A DNA stretch of 64,000 nt from Oscillospiraceae bacterium NTUH-002-81 (GTDB lineage Bacteria > Bacillota > Clostridia > Lachnospirales > Lachnospiraceae): contig CP136052.1 in the NCBI GenBank assembly GCA_032620915.1, forward strand, positions 86,001-150,000, read 5' to 3'. A program made the translations under genes and the position numbers. This document shows positions 37,547 through 46,550 of this stretch, piece by piece. Numbering within the stretch: the stretch's first letter is position 1; every line of letters begins with the position of its first letter. Under the pieces are notes generated by a model. It was not told the DNA's origin. It saw only the letters and a program-made list of their open reading frames with translations, and searched no databases.

Positions 37547-38638
37547 ATGTCAGACTACAGACGCCTGGTGGCATACATATATCTGTACAATCAGGGAAAA
37601 CGCGTCAAAAATGTCGGATTTACGAAGGTGGAATCCCGGAACGGGGAGTGCCGCATCCAGATTCAGATCAAGGGCGCCTGGGTGGCGGAAGGAAATGCCT
37701 GCAAATTCTATATTTTTTACCGGAAAGACGGGAAAATGCGGGGCATCCTTCTGGGAGAGGCGGTAATCCGTTCCGGCAGCGCACAGATGAAGCTGGTGAC
37801 CGAGACGGAAAATATCATGCAGTCCGGCCTGGATTTGGGACAAATGGCAGGGCTCATCATCCTGTCGGAGAAGGATCACCTGTTTGCGACCCGGTGGGAC
37901 GACGAGGCCGTGTCGCTGGAACAGCTGGTATTTCATGAGACGGGGCAGGCAGACGAGGCAGCGCCGACGGAAAGAACAGCGAAGCCTGTTCAGGAGACGG
38001 CTGGAAACAGTGAATCTGCGGAGCAAAACCGAATGACAGATAAAACAAAGTTCGAGCGAGACGTGCAGATGGAACATCACGCGAAGTCAGTGAGAATGAC
38101 AAATGCTGATGTGGCGGATGAACTGGGTTCGTCCCAGTATATGACGTCGAGTCAGGAACCGCATTGCACGCAGCCAGAATCTGTGATACAGGTAAGTGAT
38201 TCAATGCAGGAAGTGCCGACAGCCGATTTGCCATCAGATCCGGCACACGCCGCTACAGATCCTTCTCGCCTGGAAGCCCAGGCACTGGAAACGCTGTGGG
38301 AGAAGCTTCGAAAGGGCCGGGAACGGCTGCATCCCTTCGGGGAGCAGGACGGCGGAGAGTATATTTTTCTGGAACCGAAGGATCTGCTGACGTTCCAGGA
38401 TAACGGAAAATATCTGGTGAACAACAGCTTTTTACTGCATGGATTTTATAATTACGGGCATATTTTACTGGGGACAGAGGCTGGGGACGGCATGCTGATC
38501 CTGGGGGTGCCGGGAGAATTTTATATTCAGGAAAAGCTGATGGCGTCGCTGTTCGGGTTCCCGGAGTTTCGGAAAACGGTGGACGCATACGGCAACGTGG
38601 AAAATATGGGGTACTGGTTGAGAAAAATGGAGGAATAA
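37547..38638 (+). CDS. DUF6128-like protein
   Basis: 363 residues, no signal or membrane helix. The N-terminal 130 residues (DYRRLVAYIYLYNQGKRVKN, then GFTKVESRNGECRIQIQIKG) form a beta-rich domain that I recall as DUF6128 from Lachnospiraceae. A low-complexity Glu/Gln/Thr linker (about 135-245) joins a C-terminal domain with EYIFLEPKDLLTFQDNGKYL and ENMGYWLRKMEE. Function unknown. It precedes tadA by 6 bp in an apparent operon; AAGGAG lies upstream of the start. Confidence 0.8.
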   Translation: MSDYRRLVAYIYLYNQGKRVKNVGFTKVESRNGECRIQIQIKGAWVAEGNACKFYIFYRKDGKMRGILLGEAVIRSGSAQMKLVTETENIMQSGLDLGQMAGLIILSEKDHLFATRWDDEAVSLEQLVFHETGQADEAAPTERTAKPVQETAGNSESAEQNRMTDKTKFERDVQMEHHAKSVRMTNADVADELGSSQYMTSSQEPHCTQPESVIQVSDSMQEVPTADLPSDPAHAATDPSRLEAQALETLWEKLRKGRERLHPFGEQDGGEYIFLEPKDLLTFQDNGKYLVNNSFLLHGFYNYGHILLGTEAGDGMLILGVPGEFYIQEKLMASLFGFPEFRKTVDAYGNVENMGYWLRKMEE

Positions 38639-38644
38639 CCATAC

Positions 38645-39244
38645 ATGGAGGAAGCAAAGAAGTACATGAAAGCGGCCATCGCCCAGGCAAAACGGGCTTA
38701 TCGGCTGGGGGAGGTGCCCATCGGCTGTGTGATCGTTTACGATGGAAAGATCATCGGCAGGGGGTACAACCGCCGCAATACAGATAAAAATACACTCTGC
38801 CATGCGGAGATCACAGCGATCCGCCGGGCCAGCAAGGTTATGGGAGATTGGCGGCTGGAGGACTGCACCATGTATGTGACGCTGGAGCCGTGCCAGATGT
38901 GTGCCGGGGCCATTGTCCAGTCCCGGATGAAGGAAGTGGTCATTGGCTGCATGAACCCCAAAGCGGGATGCGCGGGCTCCATCTTGAATATTTTACAGAT
39001 GAAGCAGTTCAATCATCAGGTGGACATCACCCGGGGCGTCATGGAAGAAGAGTGCAGCCAGATGCTGAAACAGTTCTTCGCCGAGCTGCGGGTGCGCAAC
39101 AGGGAAGAAAAGCGCCAGAAACGGGAGGCAGAGGCCGCCCAGCAGGGACAGAAATCGCTGGAATTTGATATACAGAATCCGCAGGCTACGCTGCCGGAGA
39201 CAGAGGCGCAACAGACTGTGGACGGTCGGCAGGAATCTGTTTGA
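38645..39244 (+). CDS. tadA: tRNA adenosine(34) deaminase
   Basis: 199 residues. The zinc/catalytic site is NTLCHAEITAIRRA with PCQMCAGAIVQSR, and the substrate segment MNPKAGCAGSILNILQ is typical. It makes inosine at the wobble position of tRNA-Arg(ACG). The C-terminal 45 residues, rich in Glu, Lys and Gln, extend beyond the usual 150-170. Its TGA stop lies inside the -35 box of the SRP RNA promoter. Confidence 0.95.
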   Translation: MEEAKKYMKAAIAQAKRAYRLGEVPIGCVIVYDGKIIGRGYNRRNTDKNTLCHAEITAIRRASKVMGDWRLEDCTMYVTLEPCQMCAGAIVQSRMKEVVIGCMNPKAGCAGSILNILQMKQFNHQVDITRGVMEEECSQMLKQFFAELRVRNREEKRQKREAEAAQQGQKSLEFDIQNPQATLPETEAQQTVDGRQESV

Positions 39245-39269
39245 CAAAACTGGGAAAACACGCTATACT
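39241..39269 (+). promoter_or_regulatory. SRP RNA promoter
   Basis: TTGACA (39241-39246), 17 bp, TATACT (39264-39269). The -35 contains the tadA stop codon. Confidence 0.88.
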
Positions 39270-39276
39270 AAACTGC

Positions 39277-39582
39277 ACGCAGAAAATATCTGCGTCAAGA
39301 CCAAGTCATAAAGTTTCCGTACAGCCGGGGAGTTAGCGGCACCCTGTACCAGCAATCCGCTACAGCTGGGGTGATGTCCTGCCGCGGGCTGATTTATGCA
39401 GAGCTGCCCCTGATAAGTGATATTGACGTTTGGGTCTTACGCAATGGGAATCCGTGAATCGTGTCAGGTCAGGAATGGAGCAGCACTAAGCGGAACCTCT
39501 CATGTGACGTGAGGGTGCCTGGGCCGAGTTAACTGTCAGGGTAACGTCTGTGTAACAGGTTCAAAGCAGGACGTACGGATTT
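39277..39582 (+). ncRNA. ffs: Signal recognition particle RNA, long bacterial form
   Basis: The conserved helix-8 domain is seen as GTCAGGTCAGGAATGGAGCA then GCACTAAGCGG (about 39457-39500). The 5' TCCGTAC (39315) pairs with 3' GTACGGA (39573), closing the molecule at roughly 39314-39582, about 265 nt, so the Alu domain is present. A short hairpin (ACGCAGA/TCTGCGT) precedes it and may be trimmed. It acts with Ffh in co-translational targeting. Confidence 0.9.
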
Positions 39583-39594
39583 TAATCAGCGCAG

Positions 39595-39701
39595 AAGAAA
39601 AGGAAGCGACGTCGAAGACGGCATTTACTTTTCTTGCATGATTAGTGAGCGAACAGCCTGCGTCAGCAGGCGATAAAGCGCGATAGCGCGAGTTCGTGAG
39701 C
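39595..39701 (+). repeat. Composite intergenic repeat, copy 1
   Basis: A hairpin AAGAAAAG/CTTTTCTT with inner GACGTC-gaa-GACGGC is followed by an outer CGAAC/GTTCG pair around CCTGC/GCAGG and CGCgataGCG. The first 44 bases recur identically at 55843. It directly follows the SRP RNA and its first hairpin may help end that transcript. Confidence 0.7.
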
Positions 39702-39767
39702 GAATAAATAAAGAATAGCGCGGGTTCGTGCGTGAAAGAAGCTAGAAGAAAATAAAGCTATGAAAGT

Positions 39768-39804
39768 AAATCGAGAGCTGTGAAGGCAGTCTTTCGATTT
39801 TTTT
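39768..39804 (+). terminator. Rho-independent terminator
   Basis: AAATCGAGAG pairs with CTTTCGATTT and is followed by a T-run. Confidence 0.7.
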
Positions 39805-39882
39805 ATATACAGAACGCAGACGAACTGCGGAAGTATAGGATTGGTTTCTGTTGATTTACAGGATCAACTCACATGGACAGCA

Positions 39883-39923
39883 ACGAAAAGGCACCTGCGT
39901 ACTCGCAGATGCCTTTTCGTTTG
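39883..39923. terminator. Strong terminator hairpin
   Basis: ACGAAAAGGCA-c-CTGCG pairs with CGCAG-a-TGCCTTTTCGT and ends in TTT. The stretch 39924-40157 after it holds no gene that I can see; it is AT-rich, with a distant AGGAACCG/CGGTTCCT pair (39958 and 40058). Confidence 0.75.
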
Positions 39924-40157
39924 GGCTTATTATTACGATGTGAGGTAAGGGATTTCAGGAACCGTTTTTTATTAAACTTAACAATAACAAACAATAACAG
40001 GCAAACTCAGGATTAGCATGCCTTAAATGGGTACTTTAGAAGGAAGATTTTGGGTATCGGTTCCTTTCCTCGCTTCACCTTGTAACTGAATAATAGCACG
40101 GTCCATGGGGAAATACAAATTACTAAAATTCTTTTGAACCGGGAAAAATTTTCCTCG

Positions 40158-40186
40158 TTTACAAATTTCCATTCTCCATGTAAAAT
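40158..40186 (+). promoter_or_regulatory. Promoter of the LysR gene
   Basis: TTTACA (40158-40163), 17 bp, TAAAAT (40181-40186). Confidence 0.65.
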
Positions 40187-40224
40187 AAGGACAGGGTATT
40201 TATAGTTTCAGAAGGAGTTAGAGG

Positions 40225-41220
40225 GTGATTGAAATGACAAATTTTGAATGGAAGGACCTGATGTTTCTCAACTGGCAGCATCTGATGTATTTTCTGGTGG
40301 CGGCCGATACGGGAAACTTCACACGGGCATCAGAACTGTTGTTTATCACGCAGTCAGCACTTACGAAGGCGATCAATAATCTGGAGTCGGAGCTGGGAGC
40401 GCCGCTGTTCGAGAAGAAGGGGCGCAACATCAAGCTCACCGTATACGGAGAATCTTTTTATGAGAACGTGTCCGGCGCAGCCGAGGAGCTCAACGGCGGT
40501 GTGCGCAAGATCCATGATATGATCGACCTGAAGAGCGGAAGCATTTCCGTCTCAGCTACATACACCATGTGTGCGGAGTATCTGCCAAATATCATTCGAA
40601 AATACCGCAGAAAATATCCCGACACAGATTTTTCCATGCGCTATGAGGCAACAAGTACGATTCTGAAACAGATCGCTGAGGGAACCGCGGATGTGGGTCT
40701 TTGCGGCGACTATGATGATACGGAGAAAAAATATGCCGGTATCGTGAAGCACAGGATCCAGGTGGAAGAGGTGATCCTCATCGTGCCGCCCCGCTGCCGT
40801 CTGGCAGGAACGGAATATATCGATGATCTGACGACATTAAAGGATGAGAACTTCATCATCAATTCCAGTTCCAACACGGGAACCAACTATGTGTTCAACA
40901 AAATGTGTGCGGAGGCCGGATTTAAGCCGAAGATCGCATTCGAGTCCCATGACGATCACACACTCATCGGTCTGGTTTCCTCCGGGCTGGGCGTTGCCGC
41001 GATTCCGGACAGCCCGTCCCTTCTTGTCAATAAGGTATCGGTGCTGCGGTTCCGCAAGAATCCGCCCATGCGTAACCAGTATCTGGTATACAAGAAGGAT
41101 CGCTACATGACCCCTGCCGTGAAAGCATTCATCGAGTTCATTCTGGAGCAGGTGAAGAAAGACGAGGAGATTGGTCTTCCGCCCACACCGACGCCGGGCA
41201 TGATGCTGCCGCAGGAATAA
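40225..41220 (+). CDS. LysR-family transcriptional regulator
   Basis: 331 residues. The N-terminal helix-turn-helix is AADTGNFTRASELLFITQSA, then LTKAINNLESELGAPLFEKK; the rest is a periplasmic-binding-like effector domain with GSISVSATYTMCAEYLPNII. The start is GTG 40225 with AGAAGGAG 7 nt upstream (ATG 40234 also possible). It stands alone, with terminators on both sides, so its target is not evident. The C-terminal Pro-rich tail (PPTPTPGMMLPQE) is unusual. Confidence 0.9.
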   Translation: MIEMTNFEWKDLMFLNWQHLMYFLVAADTGNFTRASELLFITQSALTKAINNLESELGAPLFEKKGRNIKLTVYGESFYENVSGAAEELNGGVRKIHDMIDLKSGSISVSATYTMCAEYLPNIIRKYRRKYPDTDFSMRYEATSTILKQIAEGTADVGLCGDYDDTEKKYAGIVKHRIQVEEVILIVPPRCRLAGTEYIDDLTTLKDENFIINSSSNTGTNYVFNKMCAEAGFKPKIAFESHDDHTLIGLVSSGLGVAAIPDSPSLLVNKVSVLRFRKNPPMRNQYLVYKKDRYMTPAVKAFIEFILEQVKKDEEIGLPPTPTPGMMLPQE

Positions 41221-41315
41221 AGATAGTATAAGGCAAAAATGCTAGGGGAAATGCAGATGCAGGTCCGATGGGATGCGACCATCAGACGCGTGCAGGGAAA
41301 ACGAGAATAAAAAAT

Positions 41316-41367
41316 AAGAAGGTGCTGTAACACGATCCGTGGGGATCATGCTGCAGCACCTTTTCTT
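41316..41367. terminator. Terminator between lysR and trpS
   Basis: AAGAAGGTGCTG pairs with CAGCACCTTTTCTT with inner GATCC/GGATC; shared by the two convergent genes. Confidence 0.8.
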
Positions 41368-41425
41368 ACAGCATATTTGCTTTTAAAATTTCAGGTATAT
41401 ATCACCAATCAGGTATCGCCTGCTT

Positions 41426-42487
41426 TTACTTTAAAAGGTTGTTATCCTCGAAGTAGTTGATCTTCATGGATGCCCGGACATTGCGGAGCGTCTCGGCGGC
41501 CTTGGCCTCTGCCACGCGGCTGCCTTCCCGTAAGATATCATACACATCGTTCGGGCGCTGTTCCCACATCTTCCGGCGCTCGCGGATGGGTGCCAGTTCT
41601 GCCTGCATGACGTTGTTCAGGAACTTCTTCACCTTCACATCGCCCAGACCGCCGCGCTGATAATGTGCTTTCAGCTCGTCCAGATTTGCATAGTCCGGCA
41701 GGAATTCTGCAAAGTGCTCAGGACGGCAGAATGCATCCAGATAAGTGAATACCGGGTTGCCCTCCACCTGGCCGGGATCTTCCACGCGCAGATGGTTCGG
41801 GTCTGTGAACATGGACATGATCTTCTTGCGCACATCTTCTGACTCGTCGGACAGGTAAATGCAGTTGCCCAGAGATTTGCTCATCTTTGCCTTGCCGTCG
41901 ATGCCGGGCAGACGCAGGCATGCCTTGTTGGACGGCAGCAGGATCTGCGGATCCACAAGCGTATCGCCGTATACACTGTTGAACTTGTGCACGATCTCCT
42001 TGCACTGCTCCAGCATGGGCATCTGATCCTCGCCCACAGGAACGGTGGTGGCGCCGAAAGCAGTGATGTCCGCTGCCTGGCTGATGGGATAGCAGAAGAA
42101 GCCCACCGGGATGCTCGTCTCAAAACCGCGCTGCTGGATCTCGGATTTCACCGTAGGATTGCGCTGTACACGGGAAACGGTTACCAGATTCATATAATAG
42201 AAGGTAAGCTCTGTCAGCTCCGGTACCATGGACTGAATAAAGATCGTGGATTTCTCAGGATCAATGCCGCAGGCCAGGTAATCCAGTGCAACCTGCAGAA
42301 TGTTCTGGCGCACCTTCTCCGGATGCTCGGCGTTATCCGTCAGCGCCTGGGCGTCTGCGATCATAATATATACTTCGTCATATAATCCGGAATTCTGAAG
42401 CTTTACTCTCTCTGCCAGAGAACCCACATAGTGGCCCACATGCAGGTGGCCGGTGGGGCGGTCTCCGGTTAAAATTACTTTTTTCAT
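41426..42487 (-). CDS. trpS: Tryptophanyl-tRNA synthetase
   Basis: 353 residues. HIGH motif [21 protein letters not shown] as [11 protein letters not shown], and class Ic substrate segments ADAQALTDN and [13 protein letters not shown]. It charges tRNA-Trp. The start at 42487 follows AAGGAG at 9 nt; an upstream ATG in frame is not used. No T-box is seen upstream; instead the structured repeat copy B lies at 42601-42768 in the leader region, in the same orientation. Confidence 0.95.
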   Translation of the reverse strand: MKKVILTGDRPTGHLHVGHYVGSLAERVKLQNSGLYDEVYIMIADAQALTDNAEHPEKVRQNILQVALDYLACGIDPEKSTIFIQSMVPELTELTFYYMNLVTVSRVQRNPTVKSEIQQRGFETSIPVGFFCYPISQAADITAFGATTVPVGEDQMPMLEQCKEIVHKFNSVYGDTLVDPQILLPSNKACLRLPGIDGKAKMSKSLGNCIYLSDESEDVRKKIMSMFTDPNHLRVEDPGQVEGNPVFTYLDAFCRPEHFAEFLPDYANLDELKAHYQRGGLGDVKVKKFLNNVMQAELAPIRERRKMWEQRPNDVYDILREGSRVAEAKAAETLRNVRASMKINYFEDNNLLK

Positions 42488-42600
42488 ACACGTAATCTCC
42501 TTATTATTATAATAATTATCGCAATCCATTTTCTGCTCTGGTCGGCACGAAACATACACTGTTGGGATATGTCACAGTCTGCTTGCAAGTCAGGGCATAC

Positions 42601-42768
42601 ATGATGCCTGCAGATTGCTTCGTGCCCTGCACTTTCGCAATCCGCGCTGATATTCGCATATCGCAGGATTGCATCCTGCTTTTATGCTCATATCGGGGCG
42701 GGGCTCAAGGTCTTGTATCCACTAGTGAGCAAGCTCACATGGATACAGACTTTTGCCCCTGGCATCAT
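42601..42768 (-). repeat. Structured dispersed element, copy B
   Basis: 168 nt on the minus strand: outer stem ATGATGCC/GGCATCAT, H1 (TGTATCCA/TGGATACA, apex GTGAGCTTGCTCAC), ATGAGCATAAAAGC, H2 GCAGGAT-gca-ATCCTGC, GATATGCGAAT, H3 GATTGC/GCAATC with inner GTGC/GCAC. It fills much of the 379-bp gap between the hybrid kinase and trpS. Confidence 0.75.
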
Positions 42769-42866
42769 TATATAGTTTGTACGAAAAAGCGTCAACCGAA
42801 AACCCGGACAATTCTTCCGGATGTCATGCGGGGAAAAGCACGGGAACTGTCATGTGCGTTTGTCGG

Positions 42867-45069
42867 CTAGGTACGTGTATTGCGGGTGCACCGGGAAATG
42901 ACGGCAATGACCTTGTCGATCTCCAGCGGCTTGGCCAGATGGGCATTCATCCCGGCTTCCAGGCACTTCCGGGCGTCCTCTGCGAAAGCGTTGGCTGTCA
43001 TGGCGATGATAGGGATGGTCCGGGCGTCGAAACGTCCAAGAGCGCGGATCTGCCCGGTGGCGGTGAGGCCGTCCATCACCGGCATCATCACATCCATCAG
43101 GATGGCATCGAAGGTGCCGGGCGGGTTTGTGCGGAACTGTTCTACTGCCTGTTCGCCGTTGCTTACGGTGGTGACAGAGGCGCCCGCATCGGTCAGGAGG
43201 ATCTGCGCGATCTCCGCGTTCAGCGCATTGTCCTCGGCAAGCAGCAGGGAAAGTCCCTGAATGCCGGTGGATACGGTGCTGGGAGTGGTCGGTTCCGCAG
43301 GCGTCGCCTGCTCTGCGATCTCAAAGGGAATCGTGATGATAAAGGTGGAGCCCACCTGTTCCTGACTGCGGACCTCGATGGTGCCGTGCATCTGCTCGAT
43401 CAGCCCTTTGACAATGGTCATGCCAAGCCCGGTGCCATGGTGGATGCTTCGGGCATCGGCCCGCTCCTGGGCAAAGGGGTCAAAAATATGCTTCAGGAAC
43501 GCTTCGCTCATGCCGATTCCCGTATCAGTGATCGTCCAGCGGTAGGTGACCTGCGTGTCAGCGGTGTTGACACAGGTAAAGAGCGTGGAGATGGAGCCGC
43601 CGATTTTGTTGTATTTGATGCAGTTGGTATAAATATTGAGAAAAATCTGCCGCAGATGCAGCGGACTTCCGTATACCCACGGAAAAGTGACCGGATCGGA
43701 ATGGGGATCGTAGGTCATGGTGATGCCGGATTCGGCGGCCCGCTGTTCGATAATGGTCAGCACCTCCACGGACAGACGGTTCAGATCCAGCGCTTCGCGG
43801 GCCAGGGTGATCTCTCCGCTTTCCAGCTTGCTCATCTGCAAAATGTCGTTGATGAGGGAAAGCAGATGGCTGGCCGCCACCCGCATCTTTTCCCGGTTGG
43901 TGTTGACCAGGTGCGTGTCCTCCGGGTGGGCGGCGTCGATCTCCAGCAGACCGATGATGCCGTTGAGGGGCGTGCGGATGTCATGGCTCATCCGGGAGAG
44001 AAAGCTGGTCTTGGCTGCGTTGGCCCGGTCAGCCTGCGCGACAGCAATGCTTAACTGTTCGTTGGTATCCTTCAGCTGTGCGGCGTATTCCTGCTGTGCC
44101 TGGATCTGCTCTTCCCGGTAGCGCTGGGCCATTTTCCAGCGAAGGGCACTGATACCGGCAAAGAGAATGATATAGCCGATGAGCGAGTAGAGGAAAATTT
44201 GCGGGGTGTTGGAAAAAACACTGTGCTCCGGCAGAAAGCTGTAGACATAGAAATCCCGGCTCCGTTCCATTAACCCAAAATACTGAGAAAGAGAACTGGG
44301 GGTCTGCCGGGTGTGGGCCAGTTTGTTTTCCTCCGGCATGGTTCTGATTTTGCGCAGGATGGGAATGTCACTGGCACTGTGGCCGATGAGCGTTGGGTTA
44401 TTGCTGGCAACGATGGTATCTCCGCTGCTGACGACGATGGTGCCGTCATTTTCCGTGCTGTAGCCGGACAGCAGCGACGCAATGGAGAGATTGAAAGCGT
44501 CTATGTATTCCAGTGGGGTATGATAGTAGGCGACAACAATGCCGCTGGCATCCTGCCGGGCCGTGGCAGCCAGATCAATCTCACTTCCGTCCGGGCAATG
44601 CAGGCGGACGGCATACCGTTTTTTCCGGCCAGACGGCGGTATCCAGAAGGGCCGGAGAAGCGAGGGCATCCAGGAGCAGATCCGACGCGGGCTCTTCGGC
44701 ATGGTACTGTGAGGCTACCTGCCCCTTTGCATCCAGCAGAAAAATGCCGGAAACATAGCTGCTTCGGGCATACCCTTCCATGGCGCTGTCTGTACAGAGA
44801 CCGTTGGCTTCTTTCAGATGATAAGAAATCTGTTTGCAGCTTTCCATGATCCGCATGAGGCTTTTGGTCTCTGAGGCAAGTCCGATGCGGGCATAGCGGT
44901 TGCACTGTTCCTTGACGTAGCTGGTGGTTGCGGACAGGGATCGCTGGGTGGATACCAGGTCGGCCCGCGCGGCGGTAAAGGTGATGCCTGTGATCAGGAG
45001 GATGCCCAGCAGAAGATGTGCAAGAATATGGCGTTTGGCAGCCGGAATTCCGGGTTTTTTAATCTGCAT
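42867..45069 (-). pseudogene. Hybrid sensor histidine kinase, frame broken at an A6 run (probably intact in life)
   Basis: The first frame (start 45069) encodes an N-terminal membrane helix and extracellular sensor segment; the second holds its remainder, a second helix (FLYSLIGYIILFAGISAL), the kinase (SRMSHDIRTPLNGIIG, then GTGLGMTIVKGLI) and a receiver domain with Asp in DAILMDVMMPVMDG. They join without loss if one A is removed from the A6 run (44619-44624, minus-strand reading GAAAAAACGG), giving 733 residues. The gene overlaps the end of the upstream solute-binding-protein gene by 11 bp. No separate output regulator is adjacent, so the output partner is unknown. Confidence 0.82.
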
Positions 45070-45897
45070 GTGCGTCCACCTCCATGAATTTCTGCGGATG
45101 ATCCAGATACTTGCCGATGATCTGCGCCATGGTGCCATCAGCGCGCATCGCTTCAAAGGTTTGGGACAGTGTCTTTTCCAGCCCGCGCTCATCCGACCGG
45201 GCGAATGCAACACCCAGGCCCACCGTCAGAAGCGGTTCGTCCAGAATCCGGTAGCGCAGGTCATAGTCGGCCATGCACTGTAAAAGCGCTATTTCGTGGG
45301 CGGCGATGGCATCCACATAGCCTTTGCTCAGATACGGATAAATCAGTTCCCGATTTTGAAGGGAAAAGACCTCCTCCAGTGCCGGAATCCGCTGGTCGGT
45401 GTGGGACAGGAAGATTTCTTCCGGTTTGGTGGTAGACTGGACAGCGATCCGCGCCCCTTCCAGATCGGCAAGGCTGCAGATCGGGCTGTCTTCCCGGACA
45501 GCCACCACCTGACGGCTGTACATATACGGTTCTGTCCAGCGGTACTGCTCTTCCCGGCCGTCGATGGAGAAGCTGCCCCAGATACAGTCGATGGTGCCGG
45601 CTTCCACCAGCTCTTTTTTTTCGATTCCCAGTCGATGGTGGTAAAGACCGCCCGGTAGCCCATGCGGCGGAATGCCTCTGTGGCCAGATCCACGTCAATC
45701 CCGGCGGGCTTGCCATCGGCATCCTCATAGTTATACGGCGGATAATTGTCACTGCCGACAATGATGGCGGGCGTGTCGCTGTCCGGAGCTGTTTTGACTT
45801 CCCGGGGTTCTGCGCAGCCGGTCAGTGCCGTGGCCAGCAGGACTGCAGCACAGCAGAAAATCATGCGGGTTCGATACTTGTGTGTACGCATTTTCAT
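45059..45897 (-). pseudogene. Amino-acid-type solute-binding lipoprotein, frame broken at an A8 run
   Basis: Start 45897 (AAAGGA upstream); lipobox ALTGC; then SDNYPPYNYEDADGKPAGIDVDL, typical in outline of family-3 binding proteins. The frame breaks within AAAAAAAAG after TIDWES; the second frame continues ELVEAGTIDCIWGSFSID through IIGKYLDHPQKFMEV. Either two A are extra (278 residues) or one is missing or re-read by -1 slippage (279 residues): the codons AAA-AAA-AAG form an A-AAA-AAG slippery heptamer in the right phase. No ABC permease is near; the next gene is a membrane hybrid kinase, so this may be its ligand-binding partner. Confidence 0.8.
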
Positions 45898-46033
45898 TAC
45901 ATCATCCTTTGCTCGTAGATTGTAAATTTTTGTCGAATCCGGCCGAAACGAAAAAAAGATACATTGTCCGTTCCGACAATGCACCTTCTTCTGGCCATAT
46001 CCAAAATATGGAATAAATGAAAAATGTAGTTAG

Positions 46034-46062
46034 ATTATATGCGAAGACGCTCGATTTTTCAA
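46034..46062 (-). promoter_or_regulatory. Promoter of the binding-protein/kinase operon
   Basis: Minus-strand TTGAAA (46057-46062), 17 bp, TATAAT (46034-46039). A dyad CATTGTC/GACAATG at about 45964-45982 lies in the leader. Confidence 0.7.
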
Positions 46063-46194
46063 GTATTTACAGGGATAAAATACGGAAGAATATGAAGACA
46101 AATTTCGACAGAACGTGCAGGACAGGCGCAAAAACGCGCGACGGGAAACTCGAACAACAACCTGGTGACAACTTTTTACAGATGAAGGATAACG

Positions 46195-46243
46195 AAAAAG
46201 GACACTCAGTCAATGCGGATGGCATCAACCCGGGTGTCCTTTG
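46195..46243 (-). terminator. Terminator of the tRNA-Ser transcript
   Basis: AAAGGACAC pairs with GTGTCCTTT, with a T-run on the minus strand. Confidence 0.75.
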
Positions 46244-46247
46244 CAAG

Positions 46248-46335
46248 CGGAGATGGTGGGATTCGAACCCACGTGCCAGTTGCCCGACAACTTGATTTCG
46301 AGTCAAGCTCGTTATGACCACTTCGATACATCTCC
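46248..46335 (-). tRNA. tRNA-Ser (anticodon CGA)
   Basis: Minus strand: acceptor GGAGATG/CATCTCC, anticodon arm CTTGA-CTCGAAA-TCAAG giving anticodon CGA, a long variable arm, T arm GTGGGTTCGAATCCCAC, discriminator G. The length of 88 nt and long variable arm fit serine. No CCA is encoded. Confidence 0.93.
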
Positions 46336-46352
46336 AAAACAATTCAAATAGC

Positions 46353-46361
46353 ATTATACCA
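46353..46361 (-). promoter_or_regulatory. Extended -10 of tRNA-Ser
   Basis: Minus-strand TGGTATAAT, an extended -10, 18 bp before the tRNA; no clear -35. Confidence 0.55.
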
Positions 46362-46409
46362 TACAAAAAGAAGCAAGAAAAGGGGGAAGTTTATAATTTT
46401 GAATATGCC

Positions 46410-46438
46410 TTGTCCTCCCGAGGAAATTATTATATAAT
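46410..46438 (+). promoter_or_regulatory. pfkA promoter
   Basis: TTGTCC (46410-46415), 17 bp, TATAAT (46433-46438), about 110 bp before the start codon. Confidence 0.7.
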
Positions 46439-46550
46439 GATTGATACTAAGGGTCAAAGAATCCGGAGGCATCAATCATTAGGCTTGAAGCATAAAGATG
46501 GGACTATGTGTATGCAGTGATATAGAAAAGGATAACGGAGGCGTTGTGGA

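Noticed and set aside
39595..39701. CRISPR array
   Set aside because: The repeats are not regularly spaced, are two to four in number and are self-complementary; no cas genes are seen.
42488..42866. T-box or tryptophan leader before trpS
   Set aside because: No T-box core sequence is present; the region is copy B of the structured element.
42753..44054. Plus-strand 433-codon frame opposite the hybrid kinase
   Set aside because: It is the antisense of a recognisable kinase and receiver; Gly/His-rich nonsense.
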